64,000 nucleotides of DNA from Talinum fruticosum (lineage: Eukaryota; Streptophyta; Magnoliopsida; Caryophyllales; Talinaceae), in the NCBI GenBank assembly GCA_021018815.1, contig JAITYX010000009.1, forward strand, positions 4,280,501-4,344,500. The letters are read 5' to 3'. This document shows positions 20,550 through 32,800 of the stretch, piece by piece (the stretch's first letter is position 1; the number at the start of each line of letters is the position of its first letter). Under the pieces are notes generated by a model. The model searched no databases, was not told the DNA's origin, and was given only the letters and a program-made list of their open reading frames with translations. The translations under genes were made by a program, and so were the position numbers.

Positions 20550-22313
20550 TGGTCTTTCTCTAAGGAAGAGCACTTTTGGGAACCCAGATTTGAATAATTT
20601 TAGGTTTGGTCGATTATGAGTTTTCCTTTTCGAAACCGAGTTTGTGTCTCTTTTCTTTGAAAATCTTTTCTTTTGTAAACGAGGTTGAGAAGGCATTTTC
20701 CTGTAAACTAATCTAGGGTCGAGTCCTCTTTTTATGCGAGTGAATGGGACCATGCTCAGCCTTCCCGAACTTTACGAGTTCGGAATTAGTTTTGAAAATA
20801 CTTGAATATGAATTAGATTCCTTTTCAGCATTGTAACCAAGACCTTCTTTGCTACATGAGACACACCGAGAACCAGTAAAAGCTCAAGGTTTTTCTAACC
20901 TTGAGTGAGTTTTAAAACCAGCTCTTGAGACTCCTTGAGCTTCCTTTTGAGATGCTCATTCTCTATTTTAAGGCACTCGGACTCGGTCTCATTGTCTTGA
21001 CCACTCGGCCTCAAGTACTTTCAGATTTTGTCTTAAGTTTTCTAACTCATTTTTCAGAACACTACTATCAACGATAAGAGACTCTAGTTGTTCTTTAAGA
21101 TCGGAAGAGTTAGAATTGGACTTTTCTTCCAAAGTAAAGATATACCTAGCAAGATCGGCTTTGGAAAACTTAAGGAAGTATTCAAATAATTCTTCAGGAC
21201 TTGTTTCCTTATTATCCGAGTTGTCCGTGTGCTGTCTTAGATCCGACTTTTGAGTCCGTCGGTGCCATTAGACACTTTGAATCCTCCGAGTCATCATCTT
21301 CGGATGAGTCATCATCGCTCTAGGTAGCCATCATAGCCCTTTTTTTCTTTTCTGTCCTTCTTCCTCTTTGGACGAGTCCTTGACTATGTGCTCCTTACTA
21401 CCTCACTCAAAGTAACTAGAGTTCTTGGTTAAAGACAACTTAGAAGGGGATGAGTATTTACCTTTCTTGTCGTTCTTGTATTTCTTGTAGAACTCGTCCT
21501 TTAGCCTCTTTTGCTACTTATTGTACTTCATCATCTTTTGAAAACCTCGAGCAATGAGTGTCATAGGATCCTCTTCCGAGTCTAAAGAGCTCAATCTTTG
21601 TCGTCCGCTTTACGAGGCCTTCGATGCAATGTTCTTTTTGGTGCTAACCTCGGCATCCTCGTCTTCGAGGTGCAGCTCATGAGTAAGTAGCTTCCCAATA
21701 AGCTTATCAAGCTTCCGTTGAGAGAGATTCTAAGCCTCTTCAATTGCTGTCATCTTGGGACCGCATCTTCTCTTTGGTAGACTTCTTATAATTTTTCTAA
21801 CATTTCCTCGTGAGAGATCTTCTACCTAGAGACTTGAGATTGTTGGTAATCTCGATGAACCGAGCATACATCCGAGAAATGTTCTCCTCGGGCTCCATTC
21901 CGAGTAGCTCATACTTGTGAAGATATTGACTAATCTTCACCTGCTTCCCTTGATTGGTTCCTTCATAGGTGTTGACAAGTGTATCCCACACCTCTTTGGT
22001 AGTGTCATAGGTCGACACTCGTTGTACTCTTCTAAGCTCATAGCACTCATCGAGTGTTCATGGCTTTGAAGTTCTTTCTAAACTTCTCATTCTCCTTAGC
22101 CGTGTACTCTGTCCTCTCTTTAGGCACGGATCTTGCACTTTCCATTTTCATTGCAATGAAGTTCCCATTCTTGATGATGTTCCGAACTTCTTCATCATCA
22201 TCCAAGAGAAAGCATTCCATCATCTTCTTCCGAGTGTGCAAAGTTTGACCCCTTCAACTTGGCGATCCGGTGGATGATCATCCTTTATCATACTCTTCAT
22301 TGTTCTTAGCCAT
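20550..22313 (-). pseudogene. gag: Sirevirus gag, broken
   Basis: ATG at 22313 (minus) gives MAKNNE, matching MARNNGE in the full-length copy. The minus-strand ORFs at 22241-22047 and 22018-21797 carry KMMECFLLDDDEEV and TTKEVWDTLVNTYEGT. A charged coiled-coil segment follows (about 21150-20950). A basic region, KKRFSKKRDTNSVSKRK, lies near 20640-20700. As in the other copy, frameshifts break it into short ORFs. Confidence 0.78.
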
Positions 22314-22360
22314 TTGATCAGTATACCTTTGGATTGTGAGATCCTCTTGAAAGGATAGGA

Positions 22361-22370
22361 TCCGATACCA
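22361..22370 (-). promoter_or_regulatory. Primer binding site, initiator tRNA-Met type
   Basis: The minus strand reads TGGTATCGGA, two bases after the LTR end CTTCA. This is closer to the consensus than the site at 2707. Confidence 0.72.
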
Positions 22371-22372
22371 AT

Positions 22373-22838
22373 TGAAGGTTTGCTCTTGAACAGGTTAAGT
22401 CACCTAGAGGGAGGGATGAATAGGGCGATGAAAGATTTTTGAGAAAAATCAAAGTTTTATGCACAAAATAGACTAAGAAGCAGATTATGAGTCTAAATTA
22501 GACTCAGAAAGTAAAACACACATAGAAGTACGTGGAAACCCTCCTGGGGCGAGAAAACCACTAACAATTCTAATCCAAAAACCAAGTCAAATCCACTAAT
22601 TGAATCCTCAATTACAAAGGACATAATCTTACCAGAATTGTTCCCTTAGATAATTCGTTTACAAGTTTTCCTAGACTCGGATGTTCACTTATCCGATCTA
22701 GTACTTCCTGACCGAGTTAACCCTTACAGTCAAGGACAAGCCGAGTTGAGTTAGCTCTTACAGCTCGGTCAAGGGACTTAGAAAGAAAGTAAAGAGTAGA
22801 AGTGATTACAAGACTTTCTTTACAACTCGGATAGTGAA
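22373..22838 (-). repeat. Partial Sirevirus 5' LTR
   Basis: The last ~465 bases of the LTR in minus orientation, from the CTTCA end at 22373. It includes a degenerate version of the U5 inverted repeat (near 22403-22430) and blocks shared with 2240-2704. It breaks off near 22838, where Tat sequence starts. Confidence 0.8.
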
Positions 22839-22879
22839 AGATTACATATTAGGAATTCTAAGCTAAAGATTGAGTAGAA

Positions 22880-23830
22880 TGCGGTGAAGACCTCTAAACT
22901 AGGTACCATGATACCTTTGTCTTTTATATAGTAAGGCTCAGGAAAACCATAGTAGGGGAAGTCATCCCCTTCTTTCAGGAATTATCCATTTAGAGTACGA
23001 GGAAAGGGTTTAATTGAACGGACTATGTATGGTGTAGTCCTCCTAATTTATAGCTCCTACTTAGCTTTGGCTATTTGCTTAGCAGTTGGATGATAACCTA
23101 GTCCAAACTTACAGTTGTTGGTGGGTTCAAGGGGTGGAAAGATTAGGCGGTATGCCCTCCCGCCTACTGCAAAGCCAACAAAATACCCCTTCTTCCTTAG
23201 CATCGAATGGACACTAGGGGTACATAAGGATTGAAGTTAAAAGGTGCTTCATCCTTGCCTGTAGTAGCGATGGTCTCGAATCCATGAAGTTCCTCATCAT
23301 CGATGTCGAGTTCAATTTCAACGACAAATTCTTTAGAGGTGATGGAGGAACCGAGGCTATCTCCTTTGATGGTTATTACTACCTGACCTTTAATGACCAT
23401 TTTAAATTTCCGATGCGAGTGTAGAGGGCACTGCCAAAGGGACGTGTAACCATGGGCGTCCTAAAAAAGGTTGAAAGTGGTCGGAATGTCTAGGACTTAG
23501 AAGTCAATGATTTTCACAACAGGTCCAACATTAATTAGAAGAGTCAACAATCCTAAAATTGATCTTTTGGAATTGTCATAGGCTTGAAAATGAACAGTTT
23601 TCTTATAGTGTTGTTGCTCTGTAATGCCTAATCTTTTGGCGAGTCCTCCAAGGATAGACATTTACAGCAGACCCATTGTCTACTAAGGTTAGAGGGACAA
23701 ACTTGTTATAGCAAGTTACGGTTAAGTAAAGGGCATTGTTGTTCGCAATACCTTCTTCGAGTAGGTCCTTCTTATCGAACGTAATGGTTCCATCCCCGTT
23801 ATTGACCAATCCACCACTTCCTCAAGCGTA
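22880..23830 (-). pseudogene. pol: Tat protease and pre-RT linker, broken
   Basis: The minus-strand ORF at 23809-23603 carries PLTLVDNGSAVNVYP. The DNGSA core fits the aspartic protease motif (D-S/T/N-G) of Ty3/gypsy elements. Downstream on the same strand are KFGLGYHPTAKQIAKAK (about 23050-23105) and a DFPYYGFPEPYY-like segment (about 22935-22970). Both are typical of the stretch just before reverse transcriptase in Tat elements. Frames shift repeatedly. The reverse transcriptase itself is absent because the sequence switches to copia at about 22838. Confidence 0.72.
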
Positions 23831-24389
23831 GTTTACGGAGAGACCTTAATTTTTCTTAGTGCATTAATTATGGCATGTTTATGCTTTTAGGAGGCAGATA
23901 TAAGTTACTAGATGGAGATATTAGCTTTAAGTTTTTGAAGTTGTTTTAGGATTAGGTCTTTTACTTTAGCAACTTCTTTTCTTTTTGGCTTCTTGAGTCT
24001 GTTGTGGACCCATTGGTGTATTATGTCTTCCAAATCTAGTAAGGAACTTGATTTTAAGGCTCTTTGGTTCTCCCTAAAAGTCATCTTTTTCTAAGGGTAG
24101 TGTGCCCCAAAAGTTATCGTCGTTATCACCTTTAGTTTCATACACATCTTCTTCATCACTTACCAACAATCCATGGACTTCGGGTCTAGGGAAGGCAAGC
24201 TAGTAAGTGGTTCGAACTCATTAATGTCTTGAATGAAGATAGATGTATCCCACTAACCTAAAATGGGTTTAGAGAAGATACCTAAGGTATCGTTCGGTTG
24301 ATTCTTTTTATTGTTGGGTTTTTAGCGGCCTTAGGAAGAGGGAGTTGACCATTACAGAACATACTCTCTAACTTGTTCTTGAATGTCCA

Positions 24390-25624
24390 ACATTGCTCTA
24401 TATCATTTTCTCATGCATGATGGTACTTACAGAATTTTCCTGCGTCCTAATTTTTAATTGATTCACAGTTTCGATTATGCTCTTACAGGTGGTAACGCAA
24501 TCTTCCCTTTAGACAGCAGACGGTCGAGGGCTTGAGCATAAGTAGTATCTATAGGAGTGTAGTCATTATACCTAGTAAGGGAATTAACATCTGTACTCCT
24601 GTTAGTATTGCCTTAATTAAAGGTTTTCTTCTCCTTGGATTGATAATTACCTCCATATCCAGTCATGACTTTTTTGGTTGTGGTAGATAACTCTTTTTCT
24701 ATCAGCATGCCTACATCTCTAAGAGTTGTGAAGCTCATGAACTGTACGAATTTAAGGTGCTGATTATAGGCAGGCCGAATGTTCTACACAATTATCCTTA
24801 CTTGGTCCTTTTCTTAAGGTCGAGTCCACCATATAGGTAGCCTTTTCCGTCCATCCGGTGAGAAAGTAAGTAAATCTCTCTTTCTCCCCTTTTTAATCAA
24901 CTCCAAGTCCCCGAGAGTGACCTTACATAGATCACTCCAATTGGTGACCTTGTATGGGTCAACTGTATTGTAGCACTTCATTACATCACTATTGAAGTTC
25001 CATGGCAAGATAATGTGGTAAGTGTCTTCGGGTACATTTTTAAGAGTCATTGCTCCTAAGATGTTGTGAACATGGTGATGGCGAATTTCAACCACAAAAC
25101 ATGATGTCTTGCATAGTAAACTTGGGAGGTAACTTCCCTTTAGGGATTGAAGTGAATCCTGTGGGGTAAAAGTAGCGACTCTTGCGTATGGAGGATTCCC
25201 TTAACATTTGTTCTATCCGATCTATGCTTGGATCAAAATTAGGCTCACATTCGGGACTAGTTTTTAGAGAAGGTTCTAGTTCAGGTGGAGGGCCTCCTCA
25301 TCTTGGTGTTAGACGAGCTTCTTCTTCATCTCCATTCTTATTGTCCTAAAGAGTTTTTAAGCTAACTGCAAGAGTTTTAGATAGTGAATCTATATTTTTT
25401 TCCTAAGCCTCAATTCGAGCTTCCATCTTAGCCGAGGATTGATTGAGCAAAGTAAGGATGGGAAATTATTCTAGTACTTCATCCATTGGAGGGGAATTGT
25501 TTTGGTTACTTGTCCTACGATGGAAGATTGACTGAACCGATGTTGTGTGCATCAAGGTGGGTTGCACTGGTGTAGATCGAGGTGTAAACCGAGGGAAGAG
25601 GTATCGGACTCCTTGATGAGGCAT
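24390..25624 (-). pseudogene. gag: Tat gag, broken
   Basis: An ATG at 25624 on the minus strand gives MPHQGVRYLFPRF. Downstream are GFTSIPKGKLPPKFTM (about 25110-25160) and, in the ORF at 25095-24814, HHHVHNILGAMTLKNVPEDTY. The plus-strand copy at 40557-40922 has the same segments, which confirms the family. A later segment, ENDIEQCWTFKNKLES near 24365-24415, is typical of the gag C-terminus in this lineage. Stops and frameshifts are frequent. No intact zinc knuckle was found. Confidence 0.75.
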
Positions 25625-25860
25625 TCTAACCTTTTAGATCTCGGATTCGAACAAAACCTAATGGCAGTAGACTTCCCTATTCTACAACCCAAAGGATAAC
25701 AACTTAGGACCATGTGTAGGAACACCAACTTTTGGGAGGAAGGGTCTTAAGTGTAAGACCCGAAGGAACTAATAAAGAATGCTTTTATTTGGATGCATAT
25801 AAAAAATGCAAAGCAATTGAAATGAAATGTTATGATGCTTATGACTTAGTTTGGGATGAT

Positions 25861-26290
25861 TTTTAATTTGCACAAATGGATACATCTTATTGGAGATACT
25901 TTTATTTTGGCTAAAATACAAAATAAAATGCATAAATGGACACACCTAATAAGGTACTCATTTATTTTTGGCTAAAATGCAAAGTTGAAATGCAAATGAA
26001 CTCACCTAATTTGTGATAAATTTATTTTTGGCTAAATGCAAAATAAAATGCATAAATGGACTCATCTAATTTGAGATGAACTTATTTTTGGCTAAATGAA
26101 AAATTAAAATGCTTAAATGGACTCACCTAATTTGAGATGAATTTATTTTTGGCTAGATGCAAAATGAAATGCACAACTGGACTCACCTAATTTGAGATGA
26201 ATTTATTTTTGACTAAATGCAAAATAAAATGCACAAATGGACTCACCTAATTTGAAATGAATTTATTTTTGTGTAAATGAAAAATTCAAA
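25861..26290 (-). repeat. Tat leader tandem array, ~60-bp unit, about 7 copies
   Basis: Units repeat about every 60 bases. On the minus (sense) strand they read GCATTTAGCCAAAAATAAAT, then TCATCTCAAATTAGGTGAGT. Most units carry AGGTGAGT, a near-perfect plant 5' splice-site consensus. The same array occurs in sense orientation at 39280-39890 and, decayed, at 47730-48020. Confidence 0.85.
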
Positions 26291-27070
26291 TGCAAATTTG
26301 GAATGCAAAGATGCTAAAAAGTCAAAATTCCGAAAAAAGACTCGACTCAAGAGAGATGAGTGTCCCCGGTAAGACCCTCCCGCACCGACCGGCGGTGGTC
26401 GTGCCTACTAAGCCCAGCTGCGGTGCCTACCTAAAACCTAAACTAAGAGATGAATTTTTGGATGACTCATAAATGTAATTAATGGACTAACTTAGAAAAA
26501 GAAGGAAATTTTTAACTTTTGGCTAAAAAATGCACATATTGGACCGACTCGAGGAAATTAATTATTATATTTTATTTGCACCCATGAAAGGCTTATTCAA
26601 CACTCCTAACCTAACCTTAAGGCTCATAAGTAAAATATTAAATACTAAAAACAACCACATTCATCAAAGCATACAAATGAAGTGAATGGACCACCTAAAC
26701 CACAAAGGATCTATGGTAAAAAAAGAGGGATAAAACTAAGTAGGATACATGGTGTCTCATATTTTGAGCATTTACTCCTCCCCGAAGTGCACAATAGGAA
26801 AAGCATGAATCCTCGGTGCCTCTTGGTAAACCAAAGAGATTATGCTATAAGGGAAGAGGTATCACCTCCTTGACAATCAAGCGTAATTAGGTCGTGCTGG
26901 ATTAGCAGTTCGAACGTCTTCCAAAATTGTTCTTACAAATAAAGCCTAAAGGTCAAAATTAAAAGCAAGTATGTTCCAAGTTGCCTAAAATTGCAACATG
27001 CCTAATGCAAAACACATTTAGAAAACTCACAACTTAAACTTTCAAGTCTCACCCTCTTAATAAGTGCACA
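26291..27070 (-). other. Tat 5' leader, noncoding
   Basis: Sits between the PBS and the tandem array. It contains blocks shared with 38735-39200, for example the segment around 26742-26790 (complement ATGAGACACCATGTATCC). No ORF is convincing. Confidence 0.6.
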
Positions 27071-27088
27071 TCCCCGGTGGAGTCGCCA
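27071..27088 (-). promoter_or_regulatory. Tat primer binding site
   Basis: The minus strand reads TGGCGACTCCACCGGGGA, two bases after the LTR end CCTACA. Equivalent sites are at 38715-38732 and 47123-47140. The tRNA partner is not assigned. Confidence 0.75.
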
Positions 27089-27090
27089 TC

Positions 27091-29073
27091 TGTAGGAACC
27101 ACGAGCCCCGTCCATCTGTCCCCTCCGTAGAGGGAGCGCCGAGGACCGAAGCTTCCCCACAAATGTCAGGTTTGTTTTTTAAAGATGATTTTTGAAGATG
27201 GTTTTTGAAAGTTTATTGATTTCTTATTTTTGTAATTTAATTTGAAAAGTTTAAGCAAAGGTGATTGGCAATTTTATTAATCATTTATTTTAGAAATTAT
27301 TTTTAGAAGCCTCGGGATATTATTTCACAACTTAAGAAAATAGAAAAAAATTTATTTCTACTGCAAGCCTTTTGGGCCAAAACGAAGTAAAAACACCGAG
27401 TTGGACCAAAGACTTGCCCGATGACCATCCGGCTCCGGCAGAGCCAGCACCGTATGGTCGCCGGTGTCGGCCATGGGTCGTGACTCGAGGTCATCGGTCT
27501 CTGTCCATGGCTTAAACTGTGAGAAATAAAATTTCATTTTTTCCATTTTAAGTCGAAATGTCGAGCGAGGCGATTAAAGAGAAATAAAAAGGAAAATAAG
27601 AGTCGCTAGTAAGTTTGAGGGAAAAACTAACAAAAATAAATGAAACACTCTTTCAATATTGGTATGGAAAAGGCTAAGCTTGAAAAAGGTTTGAAATTTG
27701 ACTCCATCGGTCTAGAACCAAGAATCTAGATTGGGGGACAAAGGTACAAAACGCAGGGATAAGCCATTCCATTCCACCCGTCAACGAGATGACTTTTACT
27801 AATTTGAGATGTGAGTTTAAGAAAAGTGTTTCGAACAAGCACACAACATATGAATACTAGAATTTAAATCAACCTAGGCATGTAAATAAAGCAATAAAAT
27901 GAATAAGAAAGCAATAAAAGAAAAGCGAGTGAAGAAAGCGATAAAGGAGACCATTAAAAATAAATTACAACGGGCGTGGAGGAATGGAAAACGATTACAT
28001 TTTGGATCCACAATACGGAAACCGATAAATAGCAATAATTAAATAAACTATTAAAATTGCGAAGGTAACGACCACCCTCGAGGTTATCCCACTTGCTAAT
28101 CTTAATCTCGAACCGAATCTGAAGCGCGACGGTGGTGAACTAAAAGCAACTTTTTGTGAGTTTTGGGTGAAAGTAGAATAATTAATGTAAACGATGAAGG
28201 TTTAGAGGATCAAATAAGATGATGGTATAGCAATGAGAATTAGCTGAAAGGAAGCCAAGAGATCGAATACCATGAAGCATTTAGTAGCTCTTAGTTAGAT
28301 TTCGGTAGAGTTTCGCATAGCAAATGGCCATCTCTAAAATGAGTGACTAAGCTCTCTATTTATAGTGAAAGGATTAGATCACAACATAACCTAAGAAGCA
28401 GCTAAACAACCATCCAAAATGCGATGAGTGAACCGGCCAAAATATTAGAAAAAACCAAATCAAATCTTCCTTGAACCGGAATCCTGCGGACAAAGCCGAG
28501 AATTGTGGCACCGATCAAGAAATGACATGATACAGTCAAACCAAGCTTCCATGTTGCAACTAGTCTCTAGAGAAAAATGGAGCGCTTTGGAGAAAATACC
28601 CTCGAAACCAGGCACCGGTCAAATACGGTGTCGTTTTGTGAAGTTGGCTTACGTGTCTCGGTTGGACGCTTGGAGTAAAATGCAACATTTTGGTGAATTT
28701 TTCCATGAAACGCGATGCGAGGCCAATGCGACATCGTACTAAAAACTTAAGCTACGTGTCTTGGTTGGACGCCGAAGACGAAATGCAACGTTTACGGGCA
28801 ATATAGCTTGGTACGCGGCGCTAGCCAAGGTTTGACCTTGAGCATTAACTCGGGCTTGGACCAACTGAAAGAAATGGGTTTGTAGACCAGCCCAAAGCAA
28901 ATAAGGTTATTTTTTAATGATAAAAGGTTTTTGCGGTTTGCTGGCTTCCGTCACACCAATCGGACTCGATCGTTATCCGAATGTGCAAACAAGACTCGAC
29001 ATTTCATCACCGGGCTGAAAAAATAAAATACCAAAATAAAAGAGATAAGAGTGACATATTTTAGGTATCTACG
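27091..29073 (-). repeat. Tat 5' LTR, 1983 bp
   Basis: On the minus strand it starts CGTAGATACC (mutated TGTAGACACC) and ends GTGGTTCCTACA. The TATA box TATAAATAGAGAG is at 28364-28357. This is the most complete uninterrupted LTR of the family in the window. Confidence 0.82.
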
Positions 29074-29404
29074 CTCTCGTTGAGGTTCCAATGGAGGTTT
29101 GGTAGCCCCACAAAGTGAAGGGCAATTTATGGGGCCAATCTTTGTAATCGATAGTCATTTTCTCCACTATCTTTTGGATGTTTTTGTTAGTGGCCTCGAC
29201 TACTCCGTTGGTCCGAGGGTGATAAGGAGAAGAATTATGGTGTTTGATTTTGTACTAGTTTAGTAGATCCGCTACCTCTTTCTTGAAGTGACTACCATGG
29301 TCACTAATCAATTCATGTGGTGCCCTATATCAGCAGATCATGTTATGAGTTATAAACTTTGCCGTATGTTTTGATGCTAAGGTCGCATAGGACGCTGCTT
29401 CTAC
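29074..29404 (-). pseudogene. pol: Tat integrase, C-terminal half of the catalytic core
   Basis: A single minus-strand reading frame with only two stops. It encodes EAASYATLASKHTAKFI, then ELISDHGSHFKKEVADLL with the second catalytic Asp, and NGVVEATNKNIQKIVEKM with the catalytic Glu of the D,D,E triad. It ends in GYQTSIGTSTR, where the neighbouring Tat LTR begins. On its other side it is cut by the CACTA element. The first half of the core is at 36092-36400, and the frame is consistent across the insertion (codon GTA is duplicated as the target site). Confidence 0.85.
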
Positions 29405-29821
29405 CACTACTAGAAACACTAGATTTTGTGAGCGCCAAAATCGGTCACAAAATGGCAAATTTCAGTCACAAATGGGGTTTGTGACCGATTTCGATAGTCA
29501 AAAACCCCTCGTCGAAAAATGAATTTTGTGACTAATTCGGTCACAAATTGTGATCGCAATTGTGATCTGAAATTTTGGTCACAAATTGTGACCGCTCTAT
29601 ATTTTACACCGATTTTGCGACCGTTATTTTGGTGAGAAATTATGATCGCTTTGTGACCGATTTTGTGACCGAAAACATTTGTGACCAATTTTGTGACAGT
29701 TATTCTTTAGAAATTTTGTGACCAATTTTGTGACCGCTATTCTTCAAAAATTTTGTGACCGATTTTGTGACTCGCTTTTGTGACGGATTCCGTTTTATTC
29801 ATAAACACTTTTATGACTCGA
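29405..29821. repeat. CACTA left subterminal repeat array
   Basis: About a dozen copies of TTTTGTGACCG and close variants in both orientations (for example TTGTGACCGATTTTGTGACC near 29653-29680). The right-hand counterpart is at 35780-36091, and 32957-33060 continues the left array after the solo LTR. In En/Spm such motifs bind element-encoded proteins (family knowledge). Confidence 0.8.
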
Positions 29822-29826
29822 TTTTG

Positions 29827-32800
29827 TGTGAGACCCGTAATTTTGGGTTAGGTAGTTTACGAGTTAAGTTTATTATTTAGCCTTAATTAAATAGAGTAGG
29901 TCGAGTGACTCGAGTTTTATACGTGGTTAGATATTCGTAAATTTATCCGAGCGAATTAATACTAGTCCGCGTATTTATAATTGGTAGAGCGCGCTAATTC
30001 TTTCCTCCGAATTTTCTCGCCGGACTGGTTAAATAAAAACCCGAGACGTGTACACCGCTTATTTGGGTCTAGTTAAGTTATTGCTTGGTAGAAGAGAAAG
30101 GAAAGAAAAGCGGGGAAATAAAAGAAAGAAAACAAATGGGATTAGTATTATTCTTAAACTTAATGGATTAGAGAGGAAAATTGGGGTCCAATAAGGATGA
30201 TAGACCGACAGTCAATCGGTGGAGAACGAGGGAAGCAAAGAAGAAGGCTCGGGGGCCTAAGCGAGAGGAAAAGAAAGGAGAAAAGTGAGAGGGGGAACCG
30301 GGAAAGAGAGGAAGAGCAAGGCGGGAGCGGGAGCGAGAGGATGCCGGAAAGTAGCGATCGGCGGGCTCGCCGTGCCCGAAGACAGACAACGGACGAAGGA
30401 AAAGGAAAGAGGGAGCGAAAGGAAGGAGGAGCGGAACCGGAACAGGGGGAAACGAGAGAAGGGAGATCGGGCGAGATAACGGAGCGGATAAAGAGAGTGT
30501 GAGCGTGAGCGTGAGCGTGAGAGCCAACGAGGGCGGTGGCTGCCGAACGGCGAGAGCACCACGGCCAGTGAGCGAAAGAAGGGAGAAGACCGGACCGAAA
30601 CAGAGGAAAAAGGCAAGGCACGAAGGACGAGAGGGCCCGAGGGTAGCGACCGTGAGCGAAGAAAGGAGTGAGGGTCCGGGACAGAACGAGAGGCGAAGGA
30701 CCCGGAGCAGAGACAGAGAGCACGGAGAGCGAGAGGAAGAAAGAAACGCCGAACCGGAAGCAATTATCCAAAACCCTAGAATTCGAGGTGGGTAGTCTTA
30801 TACTCTAAACTATTAGTAATTTCGAAATCCAATGAGTTTTGTTGTGATTGTTGAATGTTTATGTGATAGAATGAAGTAAGGAAGTGGTTAGGACTAAATT
30901 AAGTTATGAGAAAATCAAATTGAACTGTGAAGCCTAAATCGAAACGTGAAGGAGCTTAGTAGTTGGTTAGGGCAGAGTTGAGATGCTCGAAAGTTTAGGA
31001 GTTAGGTTGTGTAGGTACAAAGAGTATTGTGAAGGTCTCAATTAGCACTTAGAAATGAAGAAATGATGATTTGGGTCTAAACTACGAATTGATGCTTCAA
31101 TTAAACCTTAGAGATTTCCTAAGTTCTTTGCGTGGGAAGGTAACGGCTTATATTGGGAAATAACGAGTTAAGTATAAAAGACGAGTGTGAGTTCACACCG
31201 AGTGATGCACAATTGAGGCATGGGAGTGAGAGGTTGGTGAGTATTAGGATAATTGAGTTCAAAAGATAATTAAATCCTTGAGGTTGAACTAAATTCGAAG
31301 ATAAGCGAAACTAGCGAAGTGGAGTGATGAAAAGAGATTAAGAGTCTGTATGATTGAATTTGGACGAGAAAGAGCGATTAATGAAATAGAAACCTAAGAT
31401 GAGAGCAAATCACACTTGGAGATGAAGGGATCTAGAGGAATTTTAGTAGTGAAGTAAGAATGAGAGCTATCCGACGAAATATGAGTAAGAAGAGGTTGAT
31501 TAGTAATGTGGAGGCGTAATCGGGAAACATTAAAGTAAAGATGGTAAATTATGAGAAGTTGGGACATGTGAGATTAATGGTAACTACTTGTGGTTATTGT
31601 TGCTCGAAAAAGGAATTAATCTTACTAAATGAGAGAATTGAGAAAGGTTTAGTTGAAGAGAAGCTGAGAATGACTATTGTATTGAATTGTGGCTATCTCG
31701 TGCAAGTGATTGTGTTAAACGTAGTTCGAAGTTGGTTTTGAAAGAAGTTCTATGTTTTACACAAAATGATACGTGAGTGTGACTTGTGTGATATATGCTT
31801 TTCAAATGTGAAAACGTACTTTGAAGAAGTGAAATTGATTTGAGAATGATGTTTGAAACAAGCTTGATAAGTGAACGTGTTAAAGAAACTGTTGTGAATC
31901 GACTTTGCCTGGATTAAGCACAAGGAAGGATTCTAGCTAGGGGCGGCTAGCTAGGGGTCCTGTGTAGCAGGATGCCTAATTGGAATCTTCCTAGATAGGT
32001 CCCGGGAGCCTTTTATTTGGGGTCGCGCCCAGCAGAAATCGAGAGAAACTATGAGCAATTGCGAAGTGATAGTTCGAGTCCCAAACTTGGGAAGTGATTC
32101 ACCGAAAGAGATTCATTGAAAATGATTTATGAGAAGTGATTCAATAGAAGTGATCCAATGTCCGATTGAAAGCATTTGAAAGAAAGTGCGGATGAATTCA
32201 CCTTGTTTAAAGTGATTCAATTCCCAAAATGATTGCAATTCGTGCTTTGAATGATTGAAAAGTTATGATCGTTACGTTGAAAACTATTTCTAGAGATTTC
32301 ATTGAAAAGTATATAGATTTGTATTATGTTATTATGCTTTTGCTGATTTCATTATTATGAGTATTATGTGTAAAGAATTTCCATTTTAAGGGTGTAAGAC
32401 TCCGGTGAGCCCGTGGTTTATTGCTCACCCCCACAAATTTTCCCCCACTCCCAGATGTGCAGGTACATTTCCGGAAAGTATGATCTACACCTAGCTTAGT
32501 TCGAACTCCGCTGATTGCTTCGTTTGTCTGCGTGCTTGAATGATTCGAGTCAAGAATATGCATTTCTTATATTTCCTAGTATTATACTTTGTAATTCAGT
32601 TCATATAGTTTGTACCCAATGTACCATGAACCATTTAGACCGTTTTAAGTTTGTCGCATGATTGGTTGGACTCGGCGTGTAGCCGTTGAGTTGTATACTC
32701 CGAGAGCGTGGCTCGTTGAGTTTTATTATGCGTTTTATGCAGGGTTTTAGGGCTTTAAGCCTATGGGATAGTCCACATTACAAACAGAACTCTGCCGAAT

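Larger units (their letters stand above)
17701..22838 (-). mobile_element. Truncated Sirevirus copy on the minus strand
   Basis: On the minus strand it carries part of a 5' LTR, the PBS, gag and most of pol, then stops inside RNase H at 17701 against a Tat LTR. The right side breaks inside the LTR at about 22838 against Tat pre-reverse-transcriptase sequence. No target duplication is visible at either break. It is the same family as 1208-11857 but a separate insertion, as many positions differ. Confidence 0.85.
22839..29073 (-). mobile_element. Tat-type Ty3/gypsy element, 5' half
   Basis: On the minus strand the order is LTR (29073-27091), PBS, leader with tandem repeats, gag, protease, then the linker before reverse transcriptase, where it is cut at about 22839. 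The upstream LTR end abuts integrase of another Tat copy. The protease sequence and the KFGLGYHPT linker motif point to the Tat branch (inference from family features). Its reverse transcriptase, RNase H, integrase and 3' LTR are missing. Confidence 0.8.

Noticed and set aside
30160..30795. Long overlapping ORFs on both strands (up to 203 residues) in the GC-rich block
   Set aside because: Low-complexity Arg/Ser/Pro or Glu/Arg/Gly translations open in four or more frames, produced by purine-rich DNA inside a solo LTR; no domain is visible.
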